Part shown: positions 1-8,786 of the stretch, in pieces | Layout of the letters: each line of letters opens with the position of its first letter | Numbering within the stretch: the first letter of the stretch is position 1 | Origin: Acuticoccus sp965213555 | Lineage (GTDB): Bacteria; Pseudomonadota; Alphaproteobacteria; Rhizobiales; Amorphaceae | DNA length: 64,000 bases | Direction of reading: 5' to 3' | NCBI RefSeq assembly: GCF_965213555.1 | Contig: NZ_OZ243890.1 | Span: 2,542,001-2,606,000, forward strand | Notes under the pieces: model-generated | Databases searched by the model: none | Seen by the model: the letters and a program-made list of their open reading frames with translations, nothing else | What the model was told of the DNA's origin: nothing | Translations under genes and position numbers: made by a program

Positions 1-492
1 GCGCTCGCTCATACGCGCTTCGACGTCGTCCGGATCGAACGCGAAGTCGTTGTCCTCGCGGATCGGCAGCGGCACCGGGGTCGCCCCGGTGTACTCGATC
101 ATCGAGCGGTAGATCGGGAAGCCGGGGTCCGGGTAAAGGATCTCGGCGCCCGGCACGCCGAACATCAGGATGGCGGCGTACATCGTCACCTTGCCGCCGG
201 GAACGACGAGGACGTCGTCAGGGCTCGTCTCCACCCCGGTTCGGGCGAGGATGTCCGCGGCGATCGCCTCGCGCAGCGCGGGGATGCCGGTCGCTGGCGT
301 GTACCCGTGATGGCCGTCGCGCAGCGCCTTCACCGCCGCCTCGACGATGTGCGATGGCGTCGGGAAGTCCGGCTGGCCGATGCCGAGGTTGATCACGTCG
401 CGGCCCTGCGCGGCGAGCGCGTTCGCCCTGGCGAGGACGGCGAACGCGTTCTCCTCGCCGATCCGGTCGAACGCCGGCACCGTGGTCAGCAT
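1..492 (-). CDS. Class I/II PLP aminotransferase, N-terminal 164 residues (runs off window)
   Basis: The first 164 codons of a fold-type I, PLP-dependent aminotransferase of the aspartate aminotransferase (AAT_I) type. Seen: an ATG at 492 followed by an NLGIGQPDFPTP segment and HGYTPATGIPALREAI, both typical of the substrate and cofactor pocket of this family. A VVPGGK segment follows and then YPDPGFPIYRSM. The PLP-binding lysine lies beyond the window edge, so substrate cannot be judged. It is the last visible gene of a minus-strand set with an EamA transporter (29 nt upstream) and a MarR regulator, so a role in amino acid metabolism or export is possible but inferred. The part inside the window is an open frame without lesions. 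Confidence 0.85.
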   Translation of the reverse strand, partial: MLTTVPAFDRIGEENAFAVLARANALAAQGRDVINLGIGQPDFPTPSHIVEAAVKALRDGHHGYTPATGIPALREAIAADILARTGVETSPDDVLVVPGGKVTMYAAILMFGVPGAEILYPDPGFPIYRSMIEYTGATPVPLPIREDNDFAFDPDDVEARMSER

Positions 493-521
493 GGGGTCCC
501 CTTCACTGTCGCAGCCCGGTC

Positions 522-1439
522 TCAGCGGATGACGGGGTCGCGGCTGGCGACCGCATGCGCACGGACCCGTTCGCGGTGCAGGATGTAGAGCCCCGCGCCG
601 GCGATGATGAGCGTGCCGGCGATCGTCCATGCATCGGGGACCTGGTGGAAGATCGCGTAGCCGAACAGGATCATCCAGATCATCTGCGTGTAGATGAAGG
701 GCGTCAGCGTCGAGGCGTTGGCGATCCGGTGCGCGACGGTGAGCGCGTAATGCCCGGTGGCGCCGAACGCGCCCATCAGGAGGGCGAGGAGCCACTGCCA
801 GCCCTCGAGCGCTGCGACGGCACCTGGCGCCACGGGCAGCAGCACCACGACGCCGACGATCGCCGACAGCATCAGCATGTTGAGCGAGGACTCGGTGCGG
901 TGCATGCGCCGGGTGAGGACGGCGTAGAACGCGTAGCAAGCCATGCCGCACACCGACAAGCCTGCCGCCCAGTGCATGGCGTCCGTGCCCGGTCGCAAAA
1001 CCACGAGGACGCCGACGAAGCCGACGACCACGGCCGCCCAGCGCCGCACACCCACCGGCTCGCCGAGGAGGGGCCCCGCGAGCGCGGTGACGAGGAGCGG
1101 CGCGGCGAACATGATCGCACTCGTCTCCGCAAGCTGCAGGTACTGCAGCGCCCAGAAGTTGAAGAAGGTCGAGCCGAGCAGGGTCAGCCCGCGCAGCACC
1201 TGCATGAACGGATGCTGGGTACGGAACGGCGACAGGTCGCGCCACACGCGCAGGAACAGCATCAGGAGAAGGACGTGGGTGGCGTAGCGCAGCCATACGA
1301 TGTGGACGGACGCCATGGTGGCGCCGAGCCACTTCGCCGTCGCGTCGAGGCACGCGAACATGGACACGGCGAACATCATGAGGAGGATGCCGCGCAGGGT
1401 ATCGCCGGCGGCGTCCGCAGTCGCGGCGGGGCTCGTCAC
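522..1439 (-). CDS. EamA/DMT-family membrane transporter
   Basis: A 305-residue drug/metabolite transporter, an inner-membrane protein with about ten hydrophobic helices arranged as two EamA repeats (roughly residues 10-145 and 155-290). Family members export or import small metabolites; the substrate is not readable from sequence. The open frame extends upstream into the MarR gene, but that part is Thr/Arg-rich shadow coding. I take the GTG at 1439, one base past the MarR stop codon, so the protein begins MTSPAATADAAGDTLRG before the first helix. Tight spacing to MarR and to the downstream aminotransferase suggests one transcript. The MarR protein may regulate it; that is inference. Confidence 0.85.
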   Translation of the reverse strand: MTSPAATADAAGDTLRGILLMMFAVSMFACLDATAKWLGATMASVHIVWLRYATHVLLLMLFLRVWRDLSPFRTQHPFMQVLRGLTLLGSTFFNFWALQYLQLAETSAIMFAAPLLVTALAGPLLGEPVGVRRWAAVVVGFVGVLVVLRPGTDAMHWAAGLSVCGMACYAFYAVLTRRMHRTESSLNMLMLSAIVGVVVLLPVAPGAVAALEGWQWLLALLMGAFGATGHYALTVAHRIANASTLTPFIYTQMIWMILFGYAIFHQVPDAWTIAGTLIIAGAGLYILHRERVRAHAVASRDPVIR

Positions 1440-1440
1440 C

Positions 1441-1941
1441 TCAGGCCGGCGTTCTCTCGAGGTCCTCGTCGTCGTCGAGGTCGTCGTCGAGGTCGTTCGA
1501 CGGGGAGCCGTTGGCGGACAACAGGTTCTTCTCCATGCGGCGCAGGAGCTTGCGCACGCGCTTCCTGTCCCTGTCGTCGAAGCCGGCAAGCGCCTCCTTC
1601 TCGAGCCGCTTCCAAAGCTTGTCGACGTCGCCGATGAGGGCGCGGCCGGGCTCGGTCAGGAACACGCGGGCGAGGCGGCCGTCCTGCTCGGAGGTTTGGC
1701 GCACCACGAAGCCGTAGGTGGCGAGGCGCGTCACCATCTTCGTCACGGTCGGCGGCTGGACGCCGAGCTCGGCGGCGAGCGCCGACATCGTTCGGCCGTC
1801 CGCCTCGGCGAGCGCCTTCAACACCACCTCCTGCCCGGGATGGAGGCCGAGCGACGACAGGTGCGTCCCCGCGCGGGCGCGCTGAGCCTTCGCGGCCCTG
1901 GCGAGCCGGTGGGTCGCTGACTTGGCGTGGTCGAACGGCAT
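1441..1941 (-). CDS. MarR-family transcriptional regulator
   Basis: A 166-residue winged-helix regulator. Seen: the DNA-recognition helix region ALAAELGVQPPTVTKMVTRL, followed by the wing sequence around RQTSEQDGRLARVFLTEPGR, the usual MarR pattern including the D-x-R pair of the wing. MarR proteins bind as dimers to palindromes near their own promoters and release DNA on binding a small ligand. The C-terminus is rich in Asp and Arg. It is the first gene of a minus-strand set (regulator, EamA transporter, aminotransferase), so it probably autoregulates the set. The 171-nt gap upstream to the next gene would hold the promoter and operator; I could not identify the operator with confidence. Confidence 0.88.
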   Translation of the reverse strand: MPFDHAKSATHRLARAAKAQRARAGTHLSSLGLHPGQEVVLKALAEADGRTMSALAAELGVQPPTVTKMVTRLATYGFVVRQTSEQDGRLARVFLTEPGRALIGDVDKLWKRLEKEALAGFDDRDRKRVRKLLRRMEKNLLSANGSPSNDLDDDLDDDEDLERTPA

Positions 1942-2112
1942 GGTGCCCTCGTCGGCACGCGCGGAGCGGGCAGCATGCGCGCCTCGTTCGCATACGACCC
2001 GACGTACGCAACATCAAGGCCACGCCGCACAACGGTCCGCCGGCGGCGCGACCCGCGGGCGATGGACGTGCCGGGCGACGAGGGGGCGTCGACCTAGGGG
2101 CGGCGAGGTCCC

Positions 2113-3348
2113 TCAGTCGAGCTCGCGGTAGTCGGGCGGGCGGGCGTTGATCACCGTGCCGCCGCGTACCACGACGCGGTCCGTCTGGGGACGTGCGAGG
2201 AGCTCGGTCCACGAGCGGGCGCTGAACAGGACCAAGTCGGCTGGCGCACCAGGTGCGAGGCGGTCGCGGTCGGCAAGCCCCATGATGGCCGCGGGCGTCG
2301 CGGAGACCGCGCGCGGCCAATCGCCCACCGGATGATCGAGGTGGAGGATGCGCGTCGCCTCGCGCCACACCTCCATCATGTCGAGGTCGCCGTAGGCGTA
2401 GAACGGATCGCGCGTGTTGTCGGAGGCGAAGGCGACGGAGGTGCCTCGCACCCTCATCTCGTGCACCAGCGTGCCGCCGCGGATGCGCGGGGTGCGCCCG
2501 GCGTGCCGGTCCTGGAGGTAAAGGTTGCACATGGGGAGCGACACGACCGCGAGCCGCGCCTCGGCCACCGCGTCCAGCGTACGATCGGCCTCTGCCTCGT
2601 CCATCGTCATCAGCGAGCAGCAATGACCGCAGGTAGCCGTGCCGGCGAAGGGCAGCGCGGTCACCGCGCGTGCCACCATGGCGAGGCAGTTGCTGCTTGG
2701 ATCCAGCGTCTCATCCACGTGGAAGTCGATGTCGAGCCCGCGGTCCTCGGCCTCGGCGAGCAGCGCTTCCACCTTCCGTTGCGTGACCGGCGAGGGGTGG
2801 AGCGCCGCGCCGACGATCCCGCCGTGGCCGGTCACCTTGTCGAACAGGGCGGTGGGGTCGTCGGGAACGTCCTCAATGGCCATCAGGCTGGACGCTTGGA
2901 GCGTCATGCGGTCCCGCCACCGCTCCTTCGCCTCGGCGAAGACGGGCCAGGAGATGTCGTCCTGCGGCGGGGAGGAGTCGATGTGCGTGCGGATCGCGGC
3001 GGTCCCGTGGGCGTAGGCGGTCCGCAGCGCGAACTCCATTCGCCGGGCGACGTCGGCGCCGGACCAGTGCGTGCTCCGGTCCGTGCGCACCGCGCCGAGC
3101 GCGCCGGCGATGGTGCCGTCAGGGTTCGGCGTCCGCGGCCAGATGTGCCCCTTGTCGAGGTGGGTGTGCATGTCGACGAACGCCGGGACGACGATGCCCG
3201 CCTTACAATCGCGTGCCCCGATGGGGCTGCCGCCCGCGGGCTGCACCGAGGCGATCCGCGTCCCGTCGATGGCGATGTCGAACAGCGCGAGGTCCTCGCC
3301 CGGCGGCTCCTGCACCGCGGCGGGAAGGGCCGCGTTCACCAGCCTCAC
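2113..3348 (-). CDS. codA: Cytosine deaminase-like amidohydrolase
   Basis: A 411-residue metal-dependent amidohydrolase of the CodA/cytosine deaminase group. Family members deaminate cytosine or related pyrimidines and triazines. Seen: the first metal motif DMHTHLDKGHIW (H-x-H), then FHVDETLD with a histidine ligand, CGHCCSL with another, and the ASDNTRDPFYAYGD segment containing the catalytic aspartate region. The N-terminus reads RLVNAALP as in CodA proteins. The GTG start at 3348 overlaps the permease stop codon by 4 nt (GTGA), which argues for translational coupling to the importer; a second GTG at 3339 is possible. Since it is co-transcribed with an NMT1-type importer, it probably acts on the imported pyrimidine-like compound. 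The exact substrate is inferred. Confidence 0.8.
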   Translation of the reverse strand: MRLVNAALPAAVQEPPGEDLALFDIAIDGTRIASVQPAGGSPIGARDCKAGIVVPAFVDMHTHLDKGHIWPRTPNPDGTIAGALGAVRTDRSTHWSGADVARRMEFALRTAYAHGTAAIRTHIDSSPPQDDISWPVFAEAKERWRDRMTLQASSLMAIEDVPDDPTALFDKVTGHGGIVGAALHPSPVTQRKVEALLAEAEDRGLDIDFHVDETLDPSSNCLAMVARAVTALPFAGTATCGHCCSLMTMDEAEADRTLDAVAEARLAVVSLPMCNLYLQDRHAGRTPRIRGGTLVHEMRVRGTSVAFASDNTRDPFYAYGDLDMMEVWREATRILHLDHPVGDWPRAVSATPAAIMGLADRDRLAPGAPADLVLFSARSWTELLARPQTDRVVVRGGTVINARPPDYRELD

Positions 3349-4211
3349 CGCCGGTGCTCCAGCGCGCTCTCGTGCCAACGGCCGAGCACAAGGTTGGAGA
3401 CGATGCTGAGGATCACGTAGATCACGATGCCGGACGTCGAGACGAGGACGAGCGAGGCGAAGAGCCGGGGTATCTTGAGCTGGTAGCCCGCCTCGATGAT
3501 GCGCGTCGCGAGCCCGGAGCCGAAGCCGGACGCACCGGCGACGAACTCGGCCACCACCGCGCCGATGAGCGCGAGCCCGCCGGAGATCCTGAGGCCCCCT
3601 AGGAAGTAGGGCATCGCCGACGGGAGCTGGAGGTGCCGCAAGGTCTGCCAACGCGACGCGCCGTACAGCCGGCAGAGATCGCGCAGTTTGTGATCGGCGG
3701 AGTTCAGCCCCAGCGTCGTGTTCGACAGGATCGGGAAGAACGCGACGATCCATGCGCAGAGGAGGATCTTCGCGGTGTCGTTGCCGACGTAGATGTTGAT
3801 GAGCGGGAACACGGCGACGATGGGCGTCACCTGCAGGACGACCGCGATGGGGAAGAACGAGTACTCGGCGATGCGCGACTGCGTCAGCGCGACGGACAGC
3901 GCGACGCCGCCGACGACCGCCAGCGCCAGCGCCAGCAGCGTGACGGTGAGCGTGCCGACCAGCGAGGGACCGAGGAGCGACCAGTCCGCCACCAGCGCTT
4001 CCGCGACGTTCATCGGGCTCGGCAGGATGTAAGGGGGAATGTCGTTGACGACGACGAGGGCCTGCCACAGCGCCACCGCGGCGAGGAGGACGGCCATGGG
4101 CAACACGATGCGCAGCGCACGCTCGCGCCGCCGCCGACGCGCAGGAAGGTCCGGCGTCGCGCTCCCGTGCACGCTCGCCGGCGCGTCCACGAGCCCCGCC
4201 TCGACGCTCAC
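3345..4211 (-). CDS. ABC transporter permease (NMT1/nitrate/taurine type)
   Basis: A 288-residue inner-membrane permease with about six helices, of the BPD_transp_1 family that serves NMT1/SsuA-like binding proteins. Seen: the ILPSPMNVAEAL segment near the N-terminus that is typical of SsuC/TauC/ThiX-like permeases, and the cytoplasmic EAA loop around LYGASRWQTLRHLQLPSAMPY. The GTG start at 4211 overlaps the ATPase stop by 4 nt; the longer upstream frame is shadow coding. It overlaps the deaminase gene downstream by 4 nt as well, so the four genes from 6019 to 2113 form one tightly coupled operon. Confidence 0.88.
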   Translation of the reverse strand: MSVEAGLVDAPASVHGSATPDLPARRRRRERALRIVLPMAVLLAAVALWQALVVVNDIPPYILPSPMNVAEALVADWSLLGPSLVGTLTVTLLALALAVVGGVALSVALTQSRIAEYSFFPIAVVLQVTPIVAVFPLINIYVGNDTAKILLCAWIVAFFPILSNTTLGLNSADHKLRDLCRLYGASRWQTLRHLQLPSAMPYFLGGLRISGGLALIGAVVAEFVAGASGFGSGLATRIIEAGYQLKIPRLFASLVLVSTSGIVIYVILSIVSNLVLGRWHESALEHRR

Positions 4212-5002
4212 GCCTCGCCCATCGCTGCGGCGAGCGCCTCCGACGTGCGTCGCGCGAGGGCCGCGTACGCCGGGGTCAGGCGAAAGTCGGCCGAGCGCGG
4301 CGATGGCTCGTCGACGTCGATCACCGTGGCGACCCGGCCCGGACGGCGCGTCATCACGGCGATGCGGGTCGACAGGTACACCGACTCGAACACCGAGTGC
4401 GTGACGAACACGATCGTCCATCCGCGGGACGACCACAGCGCGAGCAGGTCGTCGTTCAGCTTGAAGCGGGTGATCTCGTCGAGCGCGGCGAACGGCTCGT
4501 CCAACAGGAGCACCGCGGGGTCGGTGGCGAGCGCGCGGGCGATGGAGACGCGCATCTTCATTCCCCCGGACAGTTCGCGCGGGAAGGCGCGGGCGAAGTC
4601 CGCGAGGCCGACGCTCTCCAACGCCTCCTCCACGCGCGGCGTCGCGGCGCGGCGACCGACGCCCTTCAGCCGCAGGGGGAGCCACACGTTCTCGAACACG
4701 CGCGCCCAGGGCATCAACGTGGGCTCCTGGAACACGAAGCCGACGTCCGGACGGGCCCCCGCGCCCGCCCACGCGATGCGCCCGCTGGTCGGCGCGTCGA
4801 GCCCTGAGATCAGCCGCAGGATCGTCGACTTGCCGCAGCCGGACGGCCCGAGCAGCGCGAGGAACTCTCCGCGCTGTACGGCGAGGTCGACGCCGGCGAT
4901 CGCCTCGGTGCCGTTCTCGAACGTCTTGCCGACGCCGGCCAGCGTGACGATCGCCTCGGTCGCGGATCCGGTCGGCGCCTCGAGGTTCGACGCGACCTCC
5001 AC
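4208..5002 (-). CDS. ABC transporter ATP-binding protein (nitrate/sulfonate/pyrimidine type)
   Basis: A 264-residue nucleotide-binding subunit that powers the importer. Seen: Walker A GPSGCGKST at residues 52-60, the ABC signature LSGGM at 144-148 and Walker B LLLDEP at 165-170, with the H-loop VTHSVFES further on. Length and layout match the SsuB/TauB group. It starts with GTG directly after the TAG stop of the binding-protein gene; there is no clear Shine-Dalgarno, so translation is probably coupled. It overlaps the permease by 4 nt. Confidence 0.9.
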   Translation of the reverse strand: MEVASNLEAPTGSATEAIVTLAGVGKTFENGTEAIAGVDLAVQRGEFLALLGPSGCGKSTILRLISGLDAPTSGRIAWAGAGARPDVGFVFQEPTLMPWARVFENVWLPLRLKGVGRRAATPRVEEALESVGLADFARAFPRELSGGMKMRVSIARALATDPAVLLLDEPFAALDEITRFKLNDDLLALWSSRGWTIVFVTHSVFESVYLSTRIAVMTRRPGRVATVIDVDEPSPRSADFRLTPAYAALARRTSEALAAAMGEA

Positions 5003-6019
5003 CTATTGCGTCAGCTCCGCCTTGCGGTCGAGCCCGACCCCATCGTTGACGAACTCGAGGGTGTGCATGTCGGAGAGCTCGATGTCCTCGGGGGCTACGC
5101 CGGCGGCGACCATCTTGTCATGGAAGCTGCGGATGCGCTCCTCGGTCATCGCGCCGATGCCAAGCTCCAGCGCGTCCGCGGAGTCGACGATGCCGTACTC
5201 CTTCAGCTTCGCGATGGAGTAGTCGAGCTGCGCCTGCGTCATGTCGGGGTTCTCCTTCAGGATCAGCGCGTTGCCTGCCGAGGGGTCGCCGTAGAGGTAG
5301 TTCACCCAGCCGAGCGCCGAGCCCTCGACGAAGCAGCGCACCGCGTCGGGCATCGTCTCGATGGTCTCGTCCATGGCCTCGACGGTGGTGGAGTAGGTGT
5401 CGAAGCCATGATCGGCGAGCAGGAAGATGTTGGGCGTGAAGCCCCCGGCCCGTTCGATGGCGAACGGCTCGCTCGTCACGTAGCCCTGCTGGCCGGAGCG
5501 CTTGTCGGCGAGGAACGGCGCAGGGTTGAACGTGTAGGGTTGGCGCTGCCCAGGAGTGAAGCCGTGGGCGTCGATGAGCCACTGGTAGAACGTCTGGTAG
5601 CCGTTCTCGCCGATGAACAGCTCGATGTCCTTCAAGCTCTCGAAGGTGTCGAGGCCCTGGCCCGGATGGGTCATGAGGACCTGCGGCTCCTTCTGGAAGT
5701 GCGCGGCGACGACCTTGAGCGGGATGCCCTCCGCCACTGCGTTGAATGCCTGCAGGAGGTTGCCGCCCATGTGGAAGTCGATGCGGCCGGCGAGGAGTAG
5801 GGCGCGGTTGTTCACCTGTGGCCCGCCCGGCACGATGGTGACGTCGAGCCCACAGGCCTCGTAAGTGCCGTCCGCCAACGCCTGGTAGTACCCGCCGTGC
5901 TCGGCCTGGGGCAGCCAGTTGGTGCCGAAGGTGACGGGCGTCAGCTCCTGCGCCACTGCGGGCAAGGCGAGTGCGACGCTGGCCGCCGCAGTGCAAGCAA
6001 TGTCCTTCCATCGAACCAT
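5003..6019 (-). CDS. NMT1/THI5-like ABC transporter substrate-binding protein
   Basis: A 338-residue periplasmic binding protein. A cleavable signal peptide is visible (MVRWKDIACTAAASVALALPAVAQ, broken here for length: hydrophobic core about residues 9-20, AVAQ cleavage region). The mature part begins ELTPVTFGTNWLPQAEHGGY, the pattern of NMT1/THI5-like proteins that bind pyrimidine precursors or aromatic amines. The open frame reaches further upstream, but the ATG at 6019 has a purine-rich GGGGGAG Shine-Dalgarno about 6 nt away and precedes the signal peptide, which decides the start. It heads an operon with ATPase, permease and a cytosine-deaminase-like enzyme; that context suggests uptake of a pyrimidine-type compound (inference). 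Confidence 0.87.
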   Translation of the reverse strand: MVRWKDIACTAAASVALALPAVAQELTPVTFGTNWLPQAEHGGYYQALADGTYEACGLDVTIVPGGPQVNNRALLLAGRIDFHMGGNLLQAFNAVAEGIPLKVVAAHFQKEPQVLMTHPGQGLDTFESLKDIELFIGENGYQTFYQWLIDAHGFTPGQRQPYTFNPAPFLADKRSGQQGYVTSEPFAIERAGGFTPNIFLLADHGFDTYSTTVEAMDETIETMPDAVRCFVEGSALGWVNYLYGDPSAGNALILKENPDMTQAQLDYSIAKLKEYGIVDSADALELGIGAMTEERIRSFHDKMVAAGVAPEDIELSDMHTLEFVNDGVGLDRKAELTQ

Positions 6020-6222
6020 GACGAACTCCCCCACTCCACGCCGCATGGTTAGCATTGCTCCCGTGCGGTGCAACGTTGCGCAAAGGTTACAGCAACGTCC
6101 GTGCCACCCCGGCGGCCGTGCCCAGGCGCCCGCCACAGTCGTCTAGGCAACAAGGCTTGCAACGCCGGGTTGCTCGCGCGCCCTCGCGCGGCTAAGTCCC
6201 GGTGACGAACCACGGAGCGACC

Positions 6223-7011
6223 ATGACGCTGCCGCGCCCCTACTGGGCGGACATGACCGCGCTCGACTTCTCCACCGACACCGACGGATGGGTCGCGGTC
6301 GTGCCCACCGCCGCCGTCGAGCAGCACGGGCCGCACCTGCCGCTCGGCACCGACGCCATCATCGCCGAGGGCATGGTGCGCACCGTGGTGGAGCGGCTGC
6401 CTGCGGAGCTTCCGGTCTCGTTCCTGCCCGTGCAGAGCGTCGGCAAGTCCAACGAGCACATCGCCTTCCGCGGCACGCTGACCCTGTCGTGGGAGACCGC
6501 CATCAAGGCCTGGGTCGAGCTCGGCACCGCCCTCGCCCGCGCCGGAATAAGACGCATCGTGTTCGTCAACTCCCACGGCGGCAACACCGCGATGCTCGAC
6601 GTCGTGACGCGCGAGCTGCGGGTGCGCTTCGACATCCTCGCGGTGCACACTGCCTGGTCGCGCTTCGGCGACCCCGGCGTCATCGACGCCGACGAGCGCG
6701 CCATCGGCATCCACGGCGGCACCGAGGAGACCGCGCTCGTGCGCCACTTCCGGCCGGACCTCGTGCGCGAGGAGCACGTCGAGGCGTTCGCGAGCGAGCA
6801 GACGCGGCTCCTCGCCGAGCGGACCCACCTCGTGGCGCACGGCCCGCATGCGTTCGCCTGGAAGGCGGGCGACCTGTCGCCCTACGGCGTCGTCGGCGAC
6901 GCGACGCGCGCCACCGCCGACATGGGGCGCGCCATCGCCGAGCATCAGGCGGCGGGCTTCGTCGAGCTCCTCCGCGACGTCGCCGCCATCGACCTCGTGG
7001 TGTTGAAGTGA
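6223..7011 (+). CDS. Creatininase-family amidohydrolase
   Basis: A 262-residue enzyme of the creatininase family, which contains metal-dependent amidases such as creatinine amidohydrolase and the MftE peptidase. Seen: AAVEQHGPHLPLGTD with the Glu, His and Asp metal ligands of the family, NSHGGN in the middle, and IHGGTEET with the conserved glutamate. A GTG at 6202 is in frame, but the ATG at 6223 has a GGAG 6 nt upstream and is preferred. It stands alone on the plus strand, divergent from the importer at 6019. The substrate cannot be told; context with the deaminase operon hints at cyclic amide or N-rich compound use, weakly. Confidence 0.82.
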   Translation: MTLPRPYWADMTALDFSTDTDGWVAVVPTAAVEQHGPHLPLGTDAIIAEGMVRTVVERLPAELPVSFLPVQSVGKSNEHIAFRGTLTLSWETAIKAWVELGTALARAGIRRIVFVNSHGGNTAMLDVVTRELRVRFDILAVHTAWSRFGDPGVIDADERAIGIHGGTEETALVRHFRPDLVREEHVEAFASEQTRLLAERTHLVAHGPHAFAWKAGDLSPYGVVGDATRATADMGRAIAEHQAAGFVELLRDVAAIDLVVLK

Positions 7012-7145
7012 GCCGGCGGAGCGGTGCAGCCGCGCAGCACCGTCATGCACTGTGGCGACGGTGTGTCTTTACGCCGACGCGAGCGTCCGACTAGTGTCGC
7101 CGCAGGCTTAATTCCGCTGAAGACGGAAGAACAAGGGATCCACTG

Positions 7146-8741
7146 ATGCAGCGAACGATCGCGAGCCTCGCAGCGCTCGCCCTTCTGGGCGGGGCGGCGA
7201 CGGCGCAGGAGGGGGACAAGACGTTCACCTTCGCCTTCCAGGGCGAGTTGAAGTCCCTCGACCAGTACACGCTGAACGAGACCTTCTCGCTCGGCACGCT
7301 CGGCAATGTCTACGAGGGGCTGACCCGCCGGGACGCCGACCTCAACATTATCCCCGGGCTGGCGGAAAGCTGGGAGGTGGTCGACGACATGACCTGGCGC
7401 TTCAACCTGCGCGAGGGTGTCAAGTTCCACAACGGCAACGACTTCACCGCCGAGGACGTCGTGTTCTCCGCCGACCGCGTGCGCTCCGAGGGCTCCGACC
7501 TCAAGACCCGCATCCCCGAGGATGCCGAGTTCGTCGCCGTCGACGACCACACCGTCGAGGTGCGGCTCGAGACCCCGAACCCCATCCTGCATTACGAGTG
7601 GGACACCTGGGGCATCATGGACAAGGAGTGGGCCGAGGAGAACGACGCCGTCGCCGTCACCTCCGCCTCCGCCGAGGGGCAGAACTACGCGGCGCTGAAC
7701 ACCAACGGCACGGGCCCGTTCAAGATCACCTCGCACGAGGCAGGCGTTCGAACGATCTTCGAGGCCAATGAGGACTGGTGGAACTGGGAGGATCGCGAGT
7801 TCAACATCGACCGCGCGGAGTTCACCCCCATCGGCCAGGATGCCACGCGGGTGAACGCGCTGCTCTCGGGTCAGGTGGACATGGTCTATCCGATCCCCGT
7901 GCAGGACGTGCCCCGGGTGGATGCGAACCCTGGCACGGTGGCGATGACCGGCCCTGAGCTGCGCACGATCTTCCTCGGCTTCGACCAGATGAGCGACGAG
8001 CTGAAGTCGTCCTCGGTGGAGGGCGAAAACCCGTTCAAGGACAAGCGGGTGCGCCAAGCATTCTACCAAGCCATCGACATCGACGCGATCACCTCGAAGA
8101 TCATGCGCGACCTTGCGACCCCGTCGGCGCTCCTGATCTCGCCCGCGCTCTACAGCCGCTCGGACGAGTTCGAGCGTTACCCCTATGATCCCGAGGCCGC
8201 CAAGACGCTGATGGAGGAGGCGGGCTACGGCGACGGCTTCACCGTCATGATGGACTGCCCGAACGACCGCTACGTCAACGACGAGCAGATCTGCCAGGCG
8301 GTCTCGGCGATGCTTGCGCGCATCGGCGTTACCATCGAGCCGAACTTCCAGCCCAAGTCGCAGTACTTCGCCAAGGTGCTGGCTTCGAACAACTACGACA
8401 CGTCGTTCTACCTGCTCGGCTGGACGCCGGGGTCCTTCGATTCGTGGAACGTCATCCACAACCTCAACGCCTGCCGCAACGAGGACGGGACAACCGGCGG
8501 GCCGTTCAACCTGGGCGGCTACTGCAACGAGGAGCTCGACGCGTTGGCCGACAAGATCCTCACCGAAACCGACCCGGAGGCTCGCGACGCGATGATCGCC
8601 GAGGCCTTCACCATGATCCACGAGGACGTGGCGCACATCCCGCTGCATCAGCAGGGCCTCGCCTGGGGCAAGTCCGAGGACGTGGACCTCGTCCAGCGCG
8701 CGGACAACACGTTGATGCTCTACCACGTCACCAAGGAGTAG
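7146..8741 (+). CDS. Dipeptide/oligopeptide-type ABC substrate-binding protein (SBP_bac_5)
   Basis: A 531-residue periplasmic family-5 solute-binding protein. The signal peptide is residues 1-20 with an ATA/QEG cleavage region. Seen: LNIIPGLAESWEVVDD with the following FNLREGVKFHNG and FTAEDVVFSADR segments, a family signature, and the later DKRVRQAFYQAIDIDAI block. Family-5 proteins bind peptides, opines, nickel chelates or other solutes, so the ligand is open. It is the first gene of a six-gene importer operon (7146-13626). A strong hairpin lies 8 nt past its stop codon, a common way to keep binding-protein mRNA more abundant than permease mRNA. Confidence 0.92.
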   Translation: MQRTIASLAALALLGGAATAQEGDKTFTFAFQGELKSLDQYTLNETFSLGTLGNVYEGLTRRDADLNIIPGLAESWEVVDDMTWRFNLREGVKFHNGNDFTAEDVVFSADRVRSEGSDLKTRIPEDAEFVAVDDHTVEVRLETPNPILHYEWDTWGIMDKEWAEENDAVAVTSASAEGQNYAALNTNGTGPFKITSHEAGVRTIFEANEDWWNWEDREFNIDRAEFTPIGQDATRVNALLSGQVDMVYPIPVQDVPRVDANPGTVAMTGPELRTIFLGFDQMSDELKSSSVEGENPFKDKRVRQAFYQAIDIDAITSKIMRDLATPSALLISPALYSRSDEFERYPYDPEAAKTLMEEAGYGDGFTVMMDCPNDRYVNDEQICQAVSAMLARIGVTIEPNFQPKSQYFAKVLASNNYDTSFYLLGWTPGSFDSWNVIHNLNACRNEDGTTGGPFNLGGYCNEELDALADKILTETDPEARDAMIAEAFTMIHEDVAHIPLHQQGLAWGKSEDVDLVQRADNTLMLYHVTKE

Positions 8742-8749
8742 GTCGGTGC

Positions 8750-8769
8750 GGGGCGGCTTCGGCCGCCCC
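8750..8769 (+). terminator. Intra-operon hairpin with TTCG tetraloop after the binding-protein gene
   Basis: GGGGCGGC-TTCG-GCCGCCCC: a perfect 8-bp stem closed by a C(TTCG)G tetraloop, 8 nt past the stop at 8741 and 17 nt before the permease start. There is no T-run, so it is more likely an mRNA-stabilising or partial attenuating element than a full terminator. Confidence 0.75.
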
Positions 8770-8786
8770 GGCCTCCGTCGCCCGTC

